DNA from: Antitrichia curtipendula
Lineage: Eukaryota > Streptophyta > Bryopsida > Hypnales > Leucodontaceae
NCBI GenBank assembly: GCA_951230915.1
Contig: OX579635.1
Location: 48,856,001-48,920,000 of the forward strand
Direction of reading: 5' to 3'
DNA: 64,000 nucleotides
Positions 11,714 to 22,524 of this stretch are shown one piece after another; the stretch's first letter is position 1; each line of letters begins with the position of its first letter. A program made the translations under genes and the position numbers. The notes under the pieces are model-generated. The model did no database searches. It was not told the origin of the DNA and saw nothing but the letters and a program-made list of their open reading frames with translations.

Positions 11714-13788
11714 AGAATCAAGAAACTGTTGCTGTTGAAGTGGTCAACCTCGAACATTCTGTTGAACGAAGTGCCAATACTGGAGAGCACCAGCCAGGCC
11801 AAGACTTTTGAGAGCACTCAATCTGTTTGATAGGCAGATTTTTTGAAGTAAATACGCTCAATAGAATTGCTTGTGGTATTCATTGGAAGGCATGCTGCTT
11901 GTGACTTCAGAGCAAATAGTAATCCCCTGAGTAGACGAGGTTCTGTTCAGAATTTGGAATGGACGTTTCCTACAGATTGTGATATTAGATGAGAAAATTT
12001 TATCTCGATATGTTCTATCTGTGCACTCTTGAATATTTTGACCTCGTTAGTCTGACTGCCCTGGAGTCCTAGAAAGATGACTTTGACGTAGTTTTGTGAA
12101 GGTGTGACTGACTGAAACACATGTCATTTAGGAGGTCCATAAATCATCCCTTTGAGTGTATGTACCTCATCAATGACTAATAGATACTTCAAGGGACATG
12201 TCACTCATTCTTAGATAAGGGATGCATTTAGAACCCCATCAGTTTTTTTATCTCCTACAGACAGAGGACTATGGCAAATTGTCATTGTAGAATATTTGAA
12301 AAGAAGTGAAAAAGATTGTTGGAGTAAGTACTACCATGTTCTAATGTGCAAAGGCTCTTAGCATTTGGTGCTACTTTTCAAGGGGATGGGATGAAAAGAA
12401 GAGTGCCACAAAGAAATGTTGCATTTTCAACTAGGTGTTTTAGTTTCAAGCATAATAGCTAGGTTATTTTCCAAGGCTTTTGGAGGGTGATCTAAGTTGT
12501 AGCAAACTTACATTAGATATATCTTTGTAACAATGTTTCTTGTATATTCCAATCAATGGAATGTAAAGCACTTGCAATTCTTTGTATAACAAAAGGAAAA
12601 GATTCAATATTCACAAAATAATAGTGTCTTTTATAAAGTTTGTATTATGGTTATCAAACCTTGTATTTCCATGTTATTGCCAAATGAATGGATTGGTAAT
12701 GTCAAATGCAACTTCTATAGATCCAAAGCGTGTTTGTCATTACCATTTGTACTAGCTATAGCTTTATATTTTGACATTTCTTGTACTTTCATGTGTATAC
12801 TTCATCATTCAATGAGTTTCTTTTCTATTTTCTTCCAATTTCAACAATGGATCGTGCCTCCCTTCTGATAGAAATTAGCAAAGTACATGAAGATCCATTT
12901 AATATGATGACATTTTCTATTGACACTCAACAAACTTCACAATCCCACCATACTCAAAAGTTTTTTGTAGTATTTTCACGTTGTCTATAGCATGTTTGGG
13001 ACTTAAAGGATTAATGTATTATTGAACTAACATTCCAAAGTCATTGTGCTTAAGGTGAGGGTGTTAAGGATTACAAATGTTTGATAAATGCATTAGAAAA
13101 AAAAGACAGGCCACTGGAAGGCTGCTTTATGGGAGGAAATTAAGGATTTAGTTCAATTGATTTGTATTTTAGAGGTACAAAGGATTTTAACTCCCCTATT
13201 CTTGCTCAATTGGTGTGCTAGAGTATGGAACAATGTGATTGGAAAACAAATAAGATAGTGCTTGTGGGTTTGAATTATTTATTTTGGAATCCTAGGAAAA
13301 GTTGTCATGAATGGGACGAGTGTACTCTATATCCTTGTTGTAATTGTAGGAACAAATTTGACTTCATTTTGGGACATTTGCACAAGCTGGCAAGAAGAAT
13401 TTAACACATTTGCTAAGCTTCCTACTTCACTAACAATAGGTTGGCTTGTCAAAGCTTGACAGCCTACCCAAGGGCTCATTTTTTTCTCTAATGGACTTTT
13501 AAGGAAACTATAGAAACAAATAATGCACCTATTCATCTAGGAATTTGATAATTTTTGAATAACTTCCTTGGGTTAATGTACAATTGAACTAACATTCCAA
13601 AGTTATGGTGCAAAGGAACAATGAGCTATAAGCACCCATTTTTCACATTGTCTAAATACCAACACCTAGAAAAGGACCATGAATGTTAAAGAGGTACAAT
13701 AACAATTACTAGAGTATCTATTAGAAGAAGTCATTGAAAAAGTGTCCTATGAATCTACCATTTTGGTACTCATTACATTCTTTTCAAC
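11714..13788. other. 3' UTR of the DDL-like gene, then AT-rich intergenic DNA
   Basis: The first several hundred bases after the stop probably form the 3' UTR, but its end cannot be fixed. The remainder is AT-rich with no supported gene. One short direct repeat is visible: a segment of about 45 bp containing TTGAACTAACATTCCAAAGT occurs near 13020-13058 and again near 13575-13617 in the same orientation. Confidence 0.55.
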
Positions 13789-13791
13789 ATG

Positions 13792-13864
13792 CACTAGAAG
13801 AAATCCGTGTTTTTTCTGACGTCCAAAAACTGGACGTCAGAAAAAACATGGGTTTCTTCTAGTA
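13792..13864. mobile_element. CACTA-type MITE with 3-bp target duplication
   Basis: A 73-bp near-perfect hairpin starts CACTAGAAGAAA and ends TTTCTTCTAGTA, where the last base of an expected ...TAGTG has changed. The arms pair through TTTTTTCTGACGTCCA and TGGACGTCAGAAAAAA around a 5-base AAAAC loop. The trinucleotide ATG flanks it on both sides (13789-13791 and 13865-13867). CACTA termini with 3-bp target duplications are diagnostic of the CACTA (En/Spm) superfamily. It is too short to encode anything and must have been moved by a transposase in trans. Confidence 0.85.
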
Positions 13865-13989
13865 ATGTAGTGCTTGATTTATAGAAGACTCTACTATCAA
13901 TTAGTTTTCCTCTATTCAAGTGAATTAAGAAGTCTCTTTCACCTCTAAATGCCCAAGGCACCAAATTTTGATGTAGACAATACTTTGAA

Positions 13990-14869
13990 GTTAATCCCTA
14001 AAGTCCCATTGTCCCTTTAGGGGACAAAATGGATTTTGGGCAAGCTCCTATGGTCTTATTATTTGTCATGATTTTTTAAATTCTTTTAAGAAGATAAAAA
14101 AGTACATTAGCTTTCCAAAAATATAATTTTTATTTCAATCAGAGTTGGTGAGCAAAAATTATGGCATAAAAAGCCCTTTTTCTAATTATGGAGGGCAAAA
14201 AAAACCCTTCAAAAAGACTTAAAGTAAAAATTTAAAAACTTGTTTTGTATAGATTATATATTTTTATACATGAAAAGCTCTGATTTATTCCATTTGGATT
14301 TGTTATGTGAAAGTTATAGACAATCTTGTTTTTTGGGCAATTAGAGCATCTTATTGAAAAAAAAAACTTACAAGATTTATTTTTTACCTCAATTTTCACA
14401 ATTATTCAAAAATAAAAGTTTCACAACAATGAGATTGTTCTAGCAAGATATTAATGAGACTCAAATACACTAGATCTTGGAGAAAAAATCACATTAGGAA
14501 TTCATTTAAAAAAATTGTAGAATAGATTTTGAAAATCCATAAACTGATTGGGATTATAGGGTTTAAGGTCTATCCTCGTATTTTTTTGGTGACCAACATT
14601 TTAGATTTGACATGTGAAAAGAGGATTGAAAGATTTCAAGTCACTTTTTCAGTTTTAACACCCTCATGATCATACACTATAAATCTTTCAATCCATAAGT
14701 GATATTGTTGTGTTTTCAATTTCTATGTGGTCTTTAACATGTCTAGTTTGAATTTGTATGATTACAATTTAAAAAAGATTGATACTACTTATCAAAATGC
14801 TAGCTTTTTGTTCAATATAAAACAAATTTCTAGAAGTTCAAAAAAGGTCTTGGGCATATAGGGGTTAAA
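13990..14869 (-). mobile_element. Non-autonomous element with TTTAACCCCTAAAG-type ends, full-length copy
   Basis: This segment begins TTAATCCCTAAAGTCCCATTG and ends ATAGGGGTTAAA, matching inverted the element at 37428-38361. Internal landmarks shared in the same order are GGATTTTGGGCA, ACATTAGCTTT, TATAATTTTTATTTCA, a GGCA-AAAA-rich part, CCATTTGGATTTGTTAT, and GACAATCTT followed by GGGCAATTAGAGCATCTT. No coding capacity is seen. I could not identify a target duplication, so the superfamily is open. Confidence 0.6.
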
Positions 14870-15679
14870 TAGGTCAAACGTGGCATGATGATGAATTTAG
14901 AAAAACTCTAATCAAGATATCTTGAGATAGCCCAACCTTCCTAGTTCAAACCATCCCATTTTGTCATGTCATTTTTTTATGGCCACTTCACATTGCATCC
15001 CAAGTCTAAAGTTCCACATCACTCCCAAATGCCTCCATGACAACAGTTTTTGAGAGTCTTAGTGCTAAAGCAATGGCATTTGGAGGTGAATTGGGTTTAG
15101 CAAAAATAAAAATCCAACTTAACCTTCAATTACCAACAATTTTTTTGAAGATAAGAAAATAAGAAAACACCATATAAAGCATCCTAGTGGACTAAAATTT
15201 TGTCTATGACTAAATAATGTAAATTTGATGCTAGTAGTGCCACAAAAATGGATTTTTGACTTTTTTGATCCATTTTATACTTTTTTTGATTTATTGAACA
15301 TTTGAACTGCTACGTAATATTATATATGAGACAAGTTGGGACTTAGAGTTAAAATGCCACATTTAATTATTTTTGGACTTTGGAGCAGTCCAGAAATAAA
15401 AAAATTGTGAAAATCCCTAGCTGTTTTCTTATGCATCTGGAGCCCTCTCATTTCCTATGTATCTGGAGATTTCCACAAACCAAGTGCTATGGCATTTGAA
15501 ACACTACATATCGTGCATCCATAAATATACTAGTTCAGGATCACTATACATCCAAGAGGGTTTCAGATGACGCGCACTAGAAGAGAATCTAGCTCCCCTT
15601 GAAGCACTTCATGAATAATTGCACAATAGCCTTCATCATTAGACATGTCACATTTAAACATCATCCAACGGAGCCCAAT

Positions 15680-16110
15680 CAATTGATAGAACTTTACATT
15701 ATTTTTCACATTTTAATGAATTATTAAGACAATGTACACTAAAAACCTTGCTTGTTCTTGCATGCAAAGAGGATGAATGCATCTGAGGACATCCAAGTGA
15801 ATTTGGAAGACTGCGAAGAACAAGAATGTAGCTAGAGGGCTCCAGATAAACTTCATAAACCAAAAACATAACGGAGTCAAGGCTCCAGCATCCAACAAAG
15901 CCTTGCTAATCAATCGACAAAAGTTTACATTTTCTCAAACTAATGAAATAAACACAATGTACACTAAAAACCTCACTTGTCCTTGCATGCGAAGACGGTG
16001 AATGCATCTGAGGACATCCAGGTGAATTTGGAAGACTACAAAGCACAAGAATGCAGCTAGAGGGTTCCAGACAAACTTTGTAAACCAAAAGCAAACAGTC
16101 AAGGATCCAC
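15680..16110. repeat. 227-bp imperfect tandem duplication
   Basis: Two adjacent copies, each about 227 bp, are easily aligned. ACAATGTACACTAAAAACC starts at 15727 and again at 15954, and both are followed by TTGCATGC, GAATGCATCTGAGGACATCCA and GTGAATTTGGAAGACT. Short open frames run antisense through each copy, but they show no domain and probably just reflect the repeat. Confidence 0.75.
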
Positions 16111-16208
16111 TTGATTAGCCCTATTCAAATTCACTAAGGCAGCCTCCCTACTTTTCTTAGGAATCATCCGTGATTTAGGATCTACGATCTTGGACCAATT
16201 CGAATACA

Positions 16209-17540
16209 CTACGCAAGTTGCATCCAACCAAGTACGAGAACTATTCTCAACAACTCATTTACCATACCAATAATTGCAGTACCTTTATTCCAAGGTACTT
16301 TCGGAGTTATCCGGCCGCCAATACTGAAGCAAGAACTTTCCGTAATTTGGATCTCCTTCCAGTCTACATACAATGGACAATGCTCTTCCTTGCCAAGAGC
16401 ACACACAAGTACCCAAGAACCTGGACGTATGTCATGCCAAGGATTGAAGCTTTCTCGTGGAGCTTCATTGGCGGGGCCGCAGTACGGTTTCAGATCTTCT
16501 TCCTCAGGAACAACATCCATAGGATTGACCATGAAAGTTCGGCGAGGATTTTCATTACGTGTCACCCTCCAATCGTGTTGTGGCCAGAAGCCTTCAACCA
16601 ACTCTGAAGAGCAATCAATCAGTGGTTCTTTCAGCTTTCGTAGTGTACTATTCCAATATTCCACATACAGACCAAAGGCAGTTGCAAACCCTTCACATTT
16701 AGACATCCCGTTTTTCCAATACTGAATGTATTTTTCTAATCCTACCATCATAAAACCCTTGTTAAGAGTAGTTTTCCTAGCCATCTCAATAGCCTTTTCT
16801 CGATTTCCCGTATCTTTGAAAACTTTGCTCCCTCACATGGGCTTGAATAGAACAGGTTTTGGACAGCCTGGAGGGAGCTTCGGCTGACCACGTGAATCTT
16901 TCTTCCAAAAGCGTTGAGAAGGTTTATCAGATGGTAACCATTGTGAATCAACTGCTGACTTTTTGTACTTCATGACAAGGACCCCATCATTATCCACATA
17001 GAACTTAAAAAAATGCATCTCTCCCAATCCAATTAATCTAGCAATCCCACTACTTTGGTATCCCTTTATAAACAACTTGAAATCAGCCACTTCTTGAACA
17101 AACTCAGGCATGAATGATAGCTCCTGCGACTGCATGAAGGCCTTCATCAAGTTGGCAACAACAAAAGTATTCTTGGTCTTCAAGGCCTTAGAGAGATGGC
17201 TAAAATAAGCATCAATGTCTTCATGTGTATGTCCAATAAGTAGAAAACCAACTTGAATTTCCTTAAAGACTCCACGCACAATTAGCAAGGACAAGAATGC
17301 CATAAAGTACTGGTTCTTGTTATCCTTTACTGAGTTGTCAAGCTGAAGATACAACTTTTCAGGAAGAAGAGAGGGGCCACGCCGAGATGATGGTTCTACT
17401 AAGGTCAAACAATCCATACAACGTGATTTTCCTCTAAGTAGTGCTTCAAACATAGGGTTCGCTGGCGGGTACGGAAATAAGTCACCTGTCTCTTGAATCG
17501 GAGGACCCTCCAAGCGGCAAAACAATTTAGCCAATGACAA
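16209..17540 (-). pseudogene. DUF7869-type gene fragment, one in-frame stop, 5' truncated
   Basis: A continuous frame runs from 17540 to 16209, interrupted only by TGA at 16833-16835. The 16 codons between that stop and the ATG at 16784 keep the same frame. The upstream half carries LYLQLDNSVKDNKNQY and FLLIGHTHEDIDAYFS, the signature of the DUF7869 domain, which is found in dispersed, probably transposon-associated plant genes; its biochemical role is not established. The downstream half contains NPWHDIRPGSWVLV and other ordinary protein-like sequence. The 5' end is lost where CAGGGTTGTCA begins at 17545; the upstream stop in this frame is formed by that CCCTGA junction. The fragment looks like a gene interrupted by the hAT-like element and since silenced. 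Confidence 0.7.
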
Positions 17541-17544
17541 AATT

Positions 17545-18065
17545 CAGGGTTGTCACATTGGGCGTCCCAAGGTCACCGGACGTCCCGGACGGACGGGCGA
17601 ATCGGACCGGACGGACGGACGGTCCGAACACTTCGGGCGTCGAATTTTTTCCAATTAAAAAAAATTAAAATGATTTACCTTCACTCCGTGACGTGTCAAT
17701 CCACGCTGGAACCTGGGCGCGGACGCTGAGGGCGGTGACGTATGGTGCGGGCGGTAACGTCGTTGCTTGGGCGCGGACTGAGATGGGCGGAAACTTTCTA
17801 GCGTCGAGCGGGGTCGTATTTGTTAGGGCGGGGACGTTTTCTCCTGGGCGCGGACGTAGTCGAGCGGGAACTTATACTGTCGGGGCGCAAACTGCTAAGA
17901 GGTAGCGGGGACGTAATGCCCCGGGCGCGGACTCAGTCGGGCGGTAACTTAAAGTTGTTGTGCGCGGACGTATGGGTCTGGGCAGAGACGTTATCGTTCG
18001 GGCGCAAACGTTGAAGGGCGGTAACTTATAATTTCAGGGCGCGGACTTTGTTGCGGCGGGGTGTA
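17545..18065. repeat. hAT-like left end followed by a GGGCGCGGAC-core array
   Basis: It starts CAGGGTTGTCACATTGGGCG and continues through a CGGACGGACGG-rich stretch, then TCCACGCTGGAA. From there roughly 18-20 units follow, each with a core close to GGGCGCGGACGT (variants GGGCGGTAACTT, GCGGGAACTT, GGGCGCAAACGT) and a 4-11 base unrelated spacer, so units are about 16-23 bp apart. The first 180 bp align with 32303-32490. CAGGG termini and repeated subterminal transposase sites are hAT features; assignment to the hAT transposase at 22525-26007 is inference. Confidence 0.6.
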
Positions 18066-18335
18066 ACGTTACGGAACGTCCGGAAACTAAACTTAATACA
18101 TAAAATAGAAATGTATAGGAGAAGAACTTTGAAATTTTTGCATAAGTATAGAAGTTTAGACACTAGAAACCTACATTAGAAAAGATCTCTTTCGTAGGAA
18201 AGTTAAAACTCTAATTAGGTTAAAACAGTGTTCCGGAACCAGTAGCCGGATAGTCGGAAGTTCCGGATCGTAGGGGTTCCGGCTAGGGAACTTACGGGAA
18301 CTCCACCGATTCGGGAACTTAGGGTTTCGTGCCGC

Positions 18336-18343
18336 TATATAAA
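18336..18343 (+). promoter_or_regulatory. TATA box of the 635-aa ORF unit
   Basis: TATATAAA lies in GC-rich sequence about 140 bp before the ATG at 18479. The pyrimidine-rich TCTCATTCGGTCTCTTTTCTC downstream of it is a plausible transcription start region. This is a position-plus-motif assignment only. Confidence 0.5.
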
Positions 18344-18478
18344 CCCCGCCGCCATTCTCATTCGGTCTCTTTTCTCTGCGGCATTTTCGCGAGTACGTTT
18401 AGTGAGAGAAAGAGTGGTGAGATAGGATCGGGGTAGGAAGCGGAAGTAAGGTCGGTGCAACTCCGGAAGACCGACAGG

Positions 18479-20386
18479 ATGACGGAAACTCGAGCCCGTA
18501 GACTGGCGGTGACCGCACGGACTGTCAGCCCGGTGATTCCGTTCGATACGGATCGCCATAGAGAGTTGCAAGAGGATTTAGAGACCATGGGCTGTGTCGG
18601 ATTCTTACACCGCCCATGGGACTTGAAGAGTGAAGGAATGATTGAAGAACTCCTTTACGGAGTTCCCAATCAGTATGAGTTGACGGTGAAGGGCCGCCCG
18701 AGAGCGTGGACACAAGAGCTCTGGGCCGGAACGTACTTTGCACTGAACCGGGGGCATGGATGGGCTGGCCGGCCGGAGAAGTTTGCGGCAGAAAGATTCC
18801 GGAACTCCGCCGACCCAAAAGAGGGGTTTGCAGCGACGGATTGCGTGTATGCCCGGGATCAGCAACTCTTAGAGTTCCTGATCCCCATCCTGTATCCGGA
18901 AAAGCCTAGCCGGGTGACCACCACGGTGGCCAACACCATTTTTGGGGCTTTAGGAAACAGGGTTAACCCGCCCCCAAGACCCATAAATTGGGGCGGACTT
19001 ATTCACACGATTGTGGATAAGTTAGCGAATGGGATTTCAGGACGGAAGACCAGTTACATTAGCCCGTACTTGTTCCACTTGTACCACCGGATGGAAACCC
19101 TGAGCGAGCCGGAGCAGCTTATGTACAAGAAAGGGGAAAATCTCCTCAAGTACGGGCTGAGACCGGAACCGCAGCCGGAGGAGCCGGAATCTGAGGAGGA
19201 GGACGTTCCGGAGGAAACACAGACCACTCCGGAGAAGGCCGGAACCAGTAGGCGGAAGTCCACCGACCGGACAGCGCGAGGGAAACAAGTGGCGGAAGGT
19301 TCCGTCCAGCCGGAAAGCCCACACGAGGAGGTGGATCCAGTCGAGAACACCATACATTGGCTGCGAACGACGAGGACGGTGAACGACCGGATGGCAGCAG
19401 TACTCCAAGACGTTTGCCATTCGTTAGGAGTGAAGGACGAGAGAGAGATCTTGGCCGCCATCGCACGAAGACCGAATCCGGAAGACGTCAAGGTTCTGTA
19501 CGATCAGATCCGGAGTCTTCAGGAGGAACGGGATCAGTTCCGGAGCCAGCACCAGTGGTCGGAACGGGAGATGCACATCGCAAACAGGAAGTCCACGGAA
19601 GCGATGGCTCTAGTATGGAAGCTGGGAGAACTGATCGACCTTCCGGCCAGCACCATCTCGAGGGCCCAACTCTGGAACTCACAGATGGTGGCCCAAGGCC
19701 ACATTACCGGAACGAAGGTCGTACTCATCCTGACGGATTTCGAGGCCCGGATGGAGGGGGTGCTGAAGGAGATGCGACAGCTGATTGGAAGCCTCGACCC
19801 GAACCTGCTTGACCAAGCAATGTTCGCTGATCTTCCGGGAGGAGAGTTCCAAGAAACCCATGGAGCCGGAACTTCAACGGGAAAGAGGAATCCGGAAATC
19901 CCGACTCACGTGGTCACTTATCCGGAGGTTAAAACGCCGAAGGAAGCAAGCACACAGACCACCGTCCAGGAGGGGACAGCCGGAAGACAGGCGGCGGTAA
20001 ACCTGTTTCCGCCTCTCCAGCTGACGGAGACGGAAGCTGAGGCCATAGCAGCAGCAAGTGTCCGGAATCCTGCCCGGACCGATCCGGACAGGTTTATGCA
20101 TATGCAGAACACTCCACTACCAGCAAATCCGGGCAACACCGTCATTAATTTGACGGAGACAAAGACGACACGGCAGCGACACACGAGGATCGAGGAGCCG
20201 CTGGAGATCGATGAGACGGAAGAGGAATCTGCGGAGTCTCACTCCCAATCGGAAGGGACGGATTCTGATCCGCCTCAAATCCGGACTCGGTCGGCAACGA
20301 AGAGGACTCCAGCAAAGGTAACTGCCCGGAAGTCCACTCCAGCGAATCTTAGGGCCGGACCATCGACAAAGAAGCCCCGCAAATGA
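18479..20386 (+). CDS. Unknown 635-aa protein of a CCGGA-rich, probably transposon-derived unit
   Basis: This is an intact 635-codon frame starting at the first ATG (18479) and ending TGA 20384-20386. I do not recognise the family with confidence. Residues 1 to about 235 look globular: RAWTQELWAGTYFALNRG, LLEFLIPILYPEKPSRVT and SYISPYLFHLYHRMETLS. This is faintly reminiscent of the plant-transposon N-terminal domains seen before coiled coils (PF20167-like), without proof. Residues of about 236-300 are Pro/Glu/Thr-rich. About 305-460 is helical with a likely coiled coil (IRSLQEERDQFRSQ). The remainder is disordered and ends in a basic STKKPRK nuclear-localisation-like tail. No reverse transcriptase, integrase or transposase motif is present, so a Gag-like or accessory protein is possible. 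The GC content is far above the flanks, and CCGGA words recur through coding and non-coding parts alike. Confidence 0.6.
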   Translation: MTETRARRLAVTARTVSPVIPFDTDRHRELQEDLETMGCVGFLHRPWDLKSEGMIEELLYGVPNQYELTVKGRPRAWTQELWAGTYFALNRGHGWAGRPEKFAAERFRNSADPKEGFAATDCVYARDQQLLEFLIPILYPEKPSRVTTTVANTIFGALGNRVNPPPRPINWGGLIHTIVDKLANGISGRKTSYISPYLFHLYHRMETLSEPEQLMYKKGENLLKYGLRPEPQPEEPESEEEDVPEETQTTPEKAGTSRRKSTDRTARGKQVAEGSVQPESPHEEVDPVENTIHWLRTTRTVNDRMAAVLQDVCHSLGVKDEREILAAIARRPNPEDVKVLYDQIRSLQEERDQFRSQHQWSEREMHIANRKSTEAMALVWKLGELIDLPASTISRAQLWNSQMVAQGHITGTKVVLILTDFEARMEGVLKEMRQLIGSLDPNLLDQAMFADLPGGEFQETHGAGTSTGKRNPEIPTHVVTYPEVKTPKEASTQTTVQEGTAGRQAAVNLFPPLQLTETEAEAIAAASVRNPARTDPDRFMHMQNTPLPANPGNTVINLTETKTTRQRHTRIEEPLEIDETEEESAESHSQSEGTDSDPPQIRTRSATKRTPAKVTARKSTPANLRAGPSTKKPRK

Positions 20387-21495
20387 CTAGTGCGGATGGG
20401 TGTCTTTTTAGTTAGGATTTTGACTTATTAGTTATTTCCGGAAACAGGTAACCCGGACTGTGGGCCCCTAGTTCCGGACTTTTAGGCTGTCAAACGGCTT
20501 TCCGGTTTTGCCGGAACGGTTATTAGGACCGTTAGCCGGATTTTTAGTTGGCCGTTGGCCGGGTTTTGTGTGGGCCTTTTGGCCGCTTTTTGTTTGCTTT
20601 TAAGGGCAGGCTGGCTTGTTGGCCTGTCATTCCCTTTCTTGTCATTTAATCGAAGCTTACCGGAGATCAATTTGATCATCTCTTTGCGTATCGCGTTGAT
20701 GATTGAGTCGTACACTGGTTTGTGAGTGAGTGTGTAAGAGGGAGTCCGGATTCTTGGGTTGACGGATACATATGCTGTGACGGAAGAGCTTTAGATGTGT
20801 GAATGAGGAGCTGTGCATGGTGCCTTTAAATTGCTGGAACGGTGATCCGGTGGAAGCCTGTTACGGGTGAGGGTGCGAGTCCGGAAGTCCAGGGAGGATT
20901 CCGTGCGGAGATAAGCAACCGCCTGAGGAATTATCCCAGCCATCGGAAGGTCTGCCAACCTCTGGAGCACTCGAGAGATAGGAAGTCAGCACTACAATCC
21001 GGAAAGTCTGGATCTGTCGTTGTAGTAAGGTGGATCTAACCGGGCCCTGTGTGACCTACTTTCCGGATACGTCATCTGGAAGATTGTGAGGGTACGGATT
21101 CTCCCTTTGCTATTACTGTATAATTCTTGGGTGTTTTGTTTTGTTTGTTACGGATAGAGAGTGTGAACCAAGAGTGGCGAGTCCCTGCCCCTCGGAAAGA
21201 TCAATAGTGGACCCCCTGAGGGTGAAACAGGGGTATCTAAAACCAGTTACTTGAGAGAGTTGGAACCGGAATCCGGAATAGGGCGGAATCGGATTGGAAT
21301 CCGGAAAATACTAGTTTCCGGAAGATAGCAATAGAGTGTACGGATTGCTTGGGGTGTTTTTGGAAGTGATCCGGATACCCAAAACTTGCAGCAACATACT
21401 AGAATTCCCTGGGACGATAACTCGTGTCATCTTACCACATTTTTGTGTTAAAGATACTTACGCGCTAACTACGCGTGCGACACGGGGACTTGTAG
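20387..21495 (+). other. 3' non-coding part of the CCGGA-rich unit
   Basis: There is no supported ORF. CCGGA/TCCGGA words remain frequent (for example around 20440-20480, 20650, 20740-20960, 21260-21330), so the signature is not a by-product of codon use. I looked for long terminal repeats against 17700-18340 and for a plant retrotransposon primer-binding site and found neither. The segment 20500-20640 is rich in GCCGG/GGCCG words. Confidence 0.45.
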
Positions 21496-21680
21496 AAAGT
21501 GGGCGCGAACTCAGTTGGGCGCGGGCGTTTATTTCCTGGGCGCAGACGCGTGTGTGCGGGCGGATACCTTGATATTCTGGGCGTGGACACAGTCTATTGC
21601 GAACGGAGCTTGTCAGGGCGCGGACGTAGTTGATTGGCAACCTATTTTTATAGGGGTGTGGACGTTGTGTCCCGCAGGAT
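21496..21680. repeat. GGGCGCGGAC-core array, second block
   Basis: About eight units with cores such as GGGCGCGAACTC, GGGCGCGGGCGT, GGGCGCAGACGC, GGGCGTGGACAC and GGGCGCGGACGT are separated by short unrelated spacers. It matches in style the block at 17690-18065 on the other side of the 635-aa ORF. It may be the continuation of one hAT subterminal region split by an insertion, or belong to the inserted unit itself. Confidence 0.6.
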
Positions 21681-21896
21681 GAAGTCCTGTCTTGTTGGGA
21701 GTGGTTACCTTTTTTTGGAGGGTTCTAACTTCTAACAAATTGTTCTAAATGAGATTTTCGTAAGTTATTTCTATTTTTTGCAGAACGGTAAGCATACAAT
21801 TTCAAATTAGATCATGTACAAAAAATAACCCAAGAAGATAACTTACGGACTCCAACATTTTCATGTTCCGGACTTCCGGCATGAGGACATCTGAGG

Positions 21897-21974
21897 TTTG
21901 GAAATGATTGATTGAAAATGACCGAGATTTTCCGGAAATTTTGAAAAGAAGATTCTTAACCAATCATTTCCAAA
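21897..21974. repeat. 14-bp perfect inverted repeat (stem-loop)
   Basis: TTTGGAAATGATTG at 21897-21910 is mirrored by CAATCATTTCCAAA at 21961-21974 with a 50-base loop that contains a TTCCGGAA word. It could be the right margin of the CCGGA-rich unit, because the CCGGA words stop here and AT-rich DNA begins. The role is unknown. Confidence 0.5.
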
Positions 21975-22524
21975 TTAGATTTTTGATGTTAAAAATAGGC
22001 CGCAAATTTAGTTTTCCAAAAATATAAACTACTGAAATCAGGAACTTAGTTAGGGCTCATTTACCTCCACAGTATTATCAACATAATAATTAATTGCCTT
22101 GGACATTTACTTAGGACTTAACCAATTCATGGGTCTTTATGATAAAAAAGTTAGAAGTTTCAACTTTCAAACGTAAAATTTAATAATAAGTTATTTGCAA
22201 TATGTCAAATAAAGATTGCAATTTGCAAAACACAAACTCACAAAGCATGCAGTATTCCATGTGGTTTGCAAGCGCATTTAATATGCATGACACATTAAAA
22301 AAATAAGACGCATGCTCTCATCATTGTGATAACTAGAAATACTTATAGATTTCATGCATTGCAAAATAAAATAACAATACAACCATGACACGCTGACTAC
22401 ATGGCTAAAGATAAATGTATACTAAATATCTAGCCATATACTTCCTTGACAAGTGGACTTTTCACTTTTGTGCTGGTTATCAAAAGAACATTCCAACCCT
22501 TTCTCTTCATCCTGCATCTTTCTT
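21975..22524. other. AT-rich non-coding region 3' of hAT copy 1
   Basis: No ORF is supported. Parts resemble the sequence at the same place beside hAT copy 2 (33180-33290): a TTTGCAA...TTTCA-GCATTG...ACAATA order is shared. This indicates common 3' flanking sequence of the two transposons. Confidence 0.4.

Noticed and set aside
15713..16094. Two minus-strand frames of 62-66 codons with similar peptides
   Set aside because: The similarity comes from the 227-bp tandem duplication; the peptides are in different frames relative to it and show no domain.
17690..21680. The GC arrays on both sides of the 635-aa ORF as LTRs of a retrotransposon
   Set aside because: The two blocks do not align as one direct repeat beyond the core motif, and no primer-binding site, polypurine tract or polymerase ORF is found.
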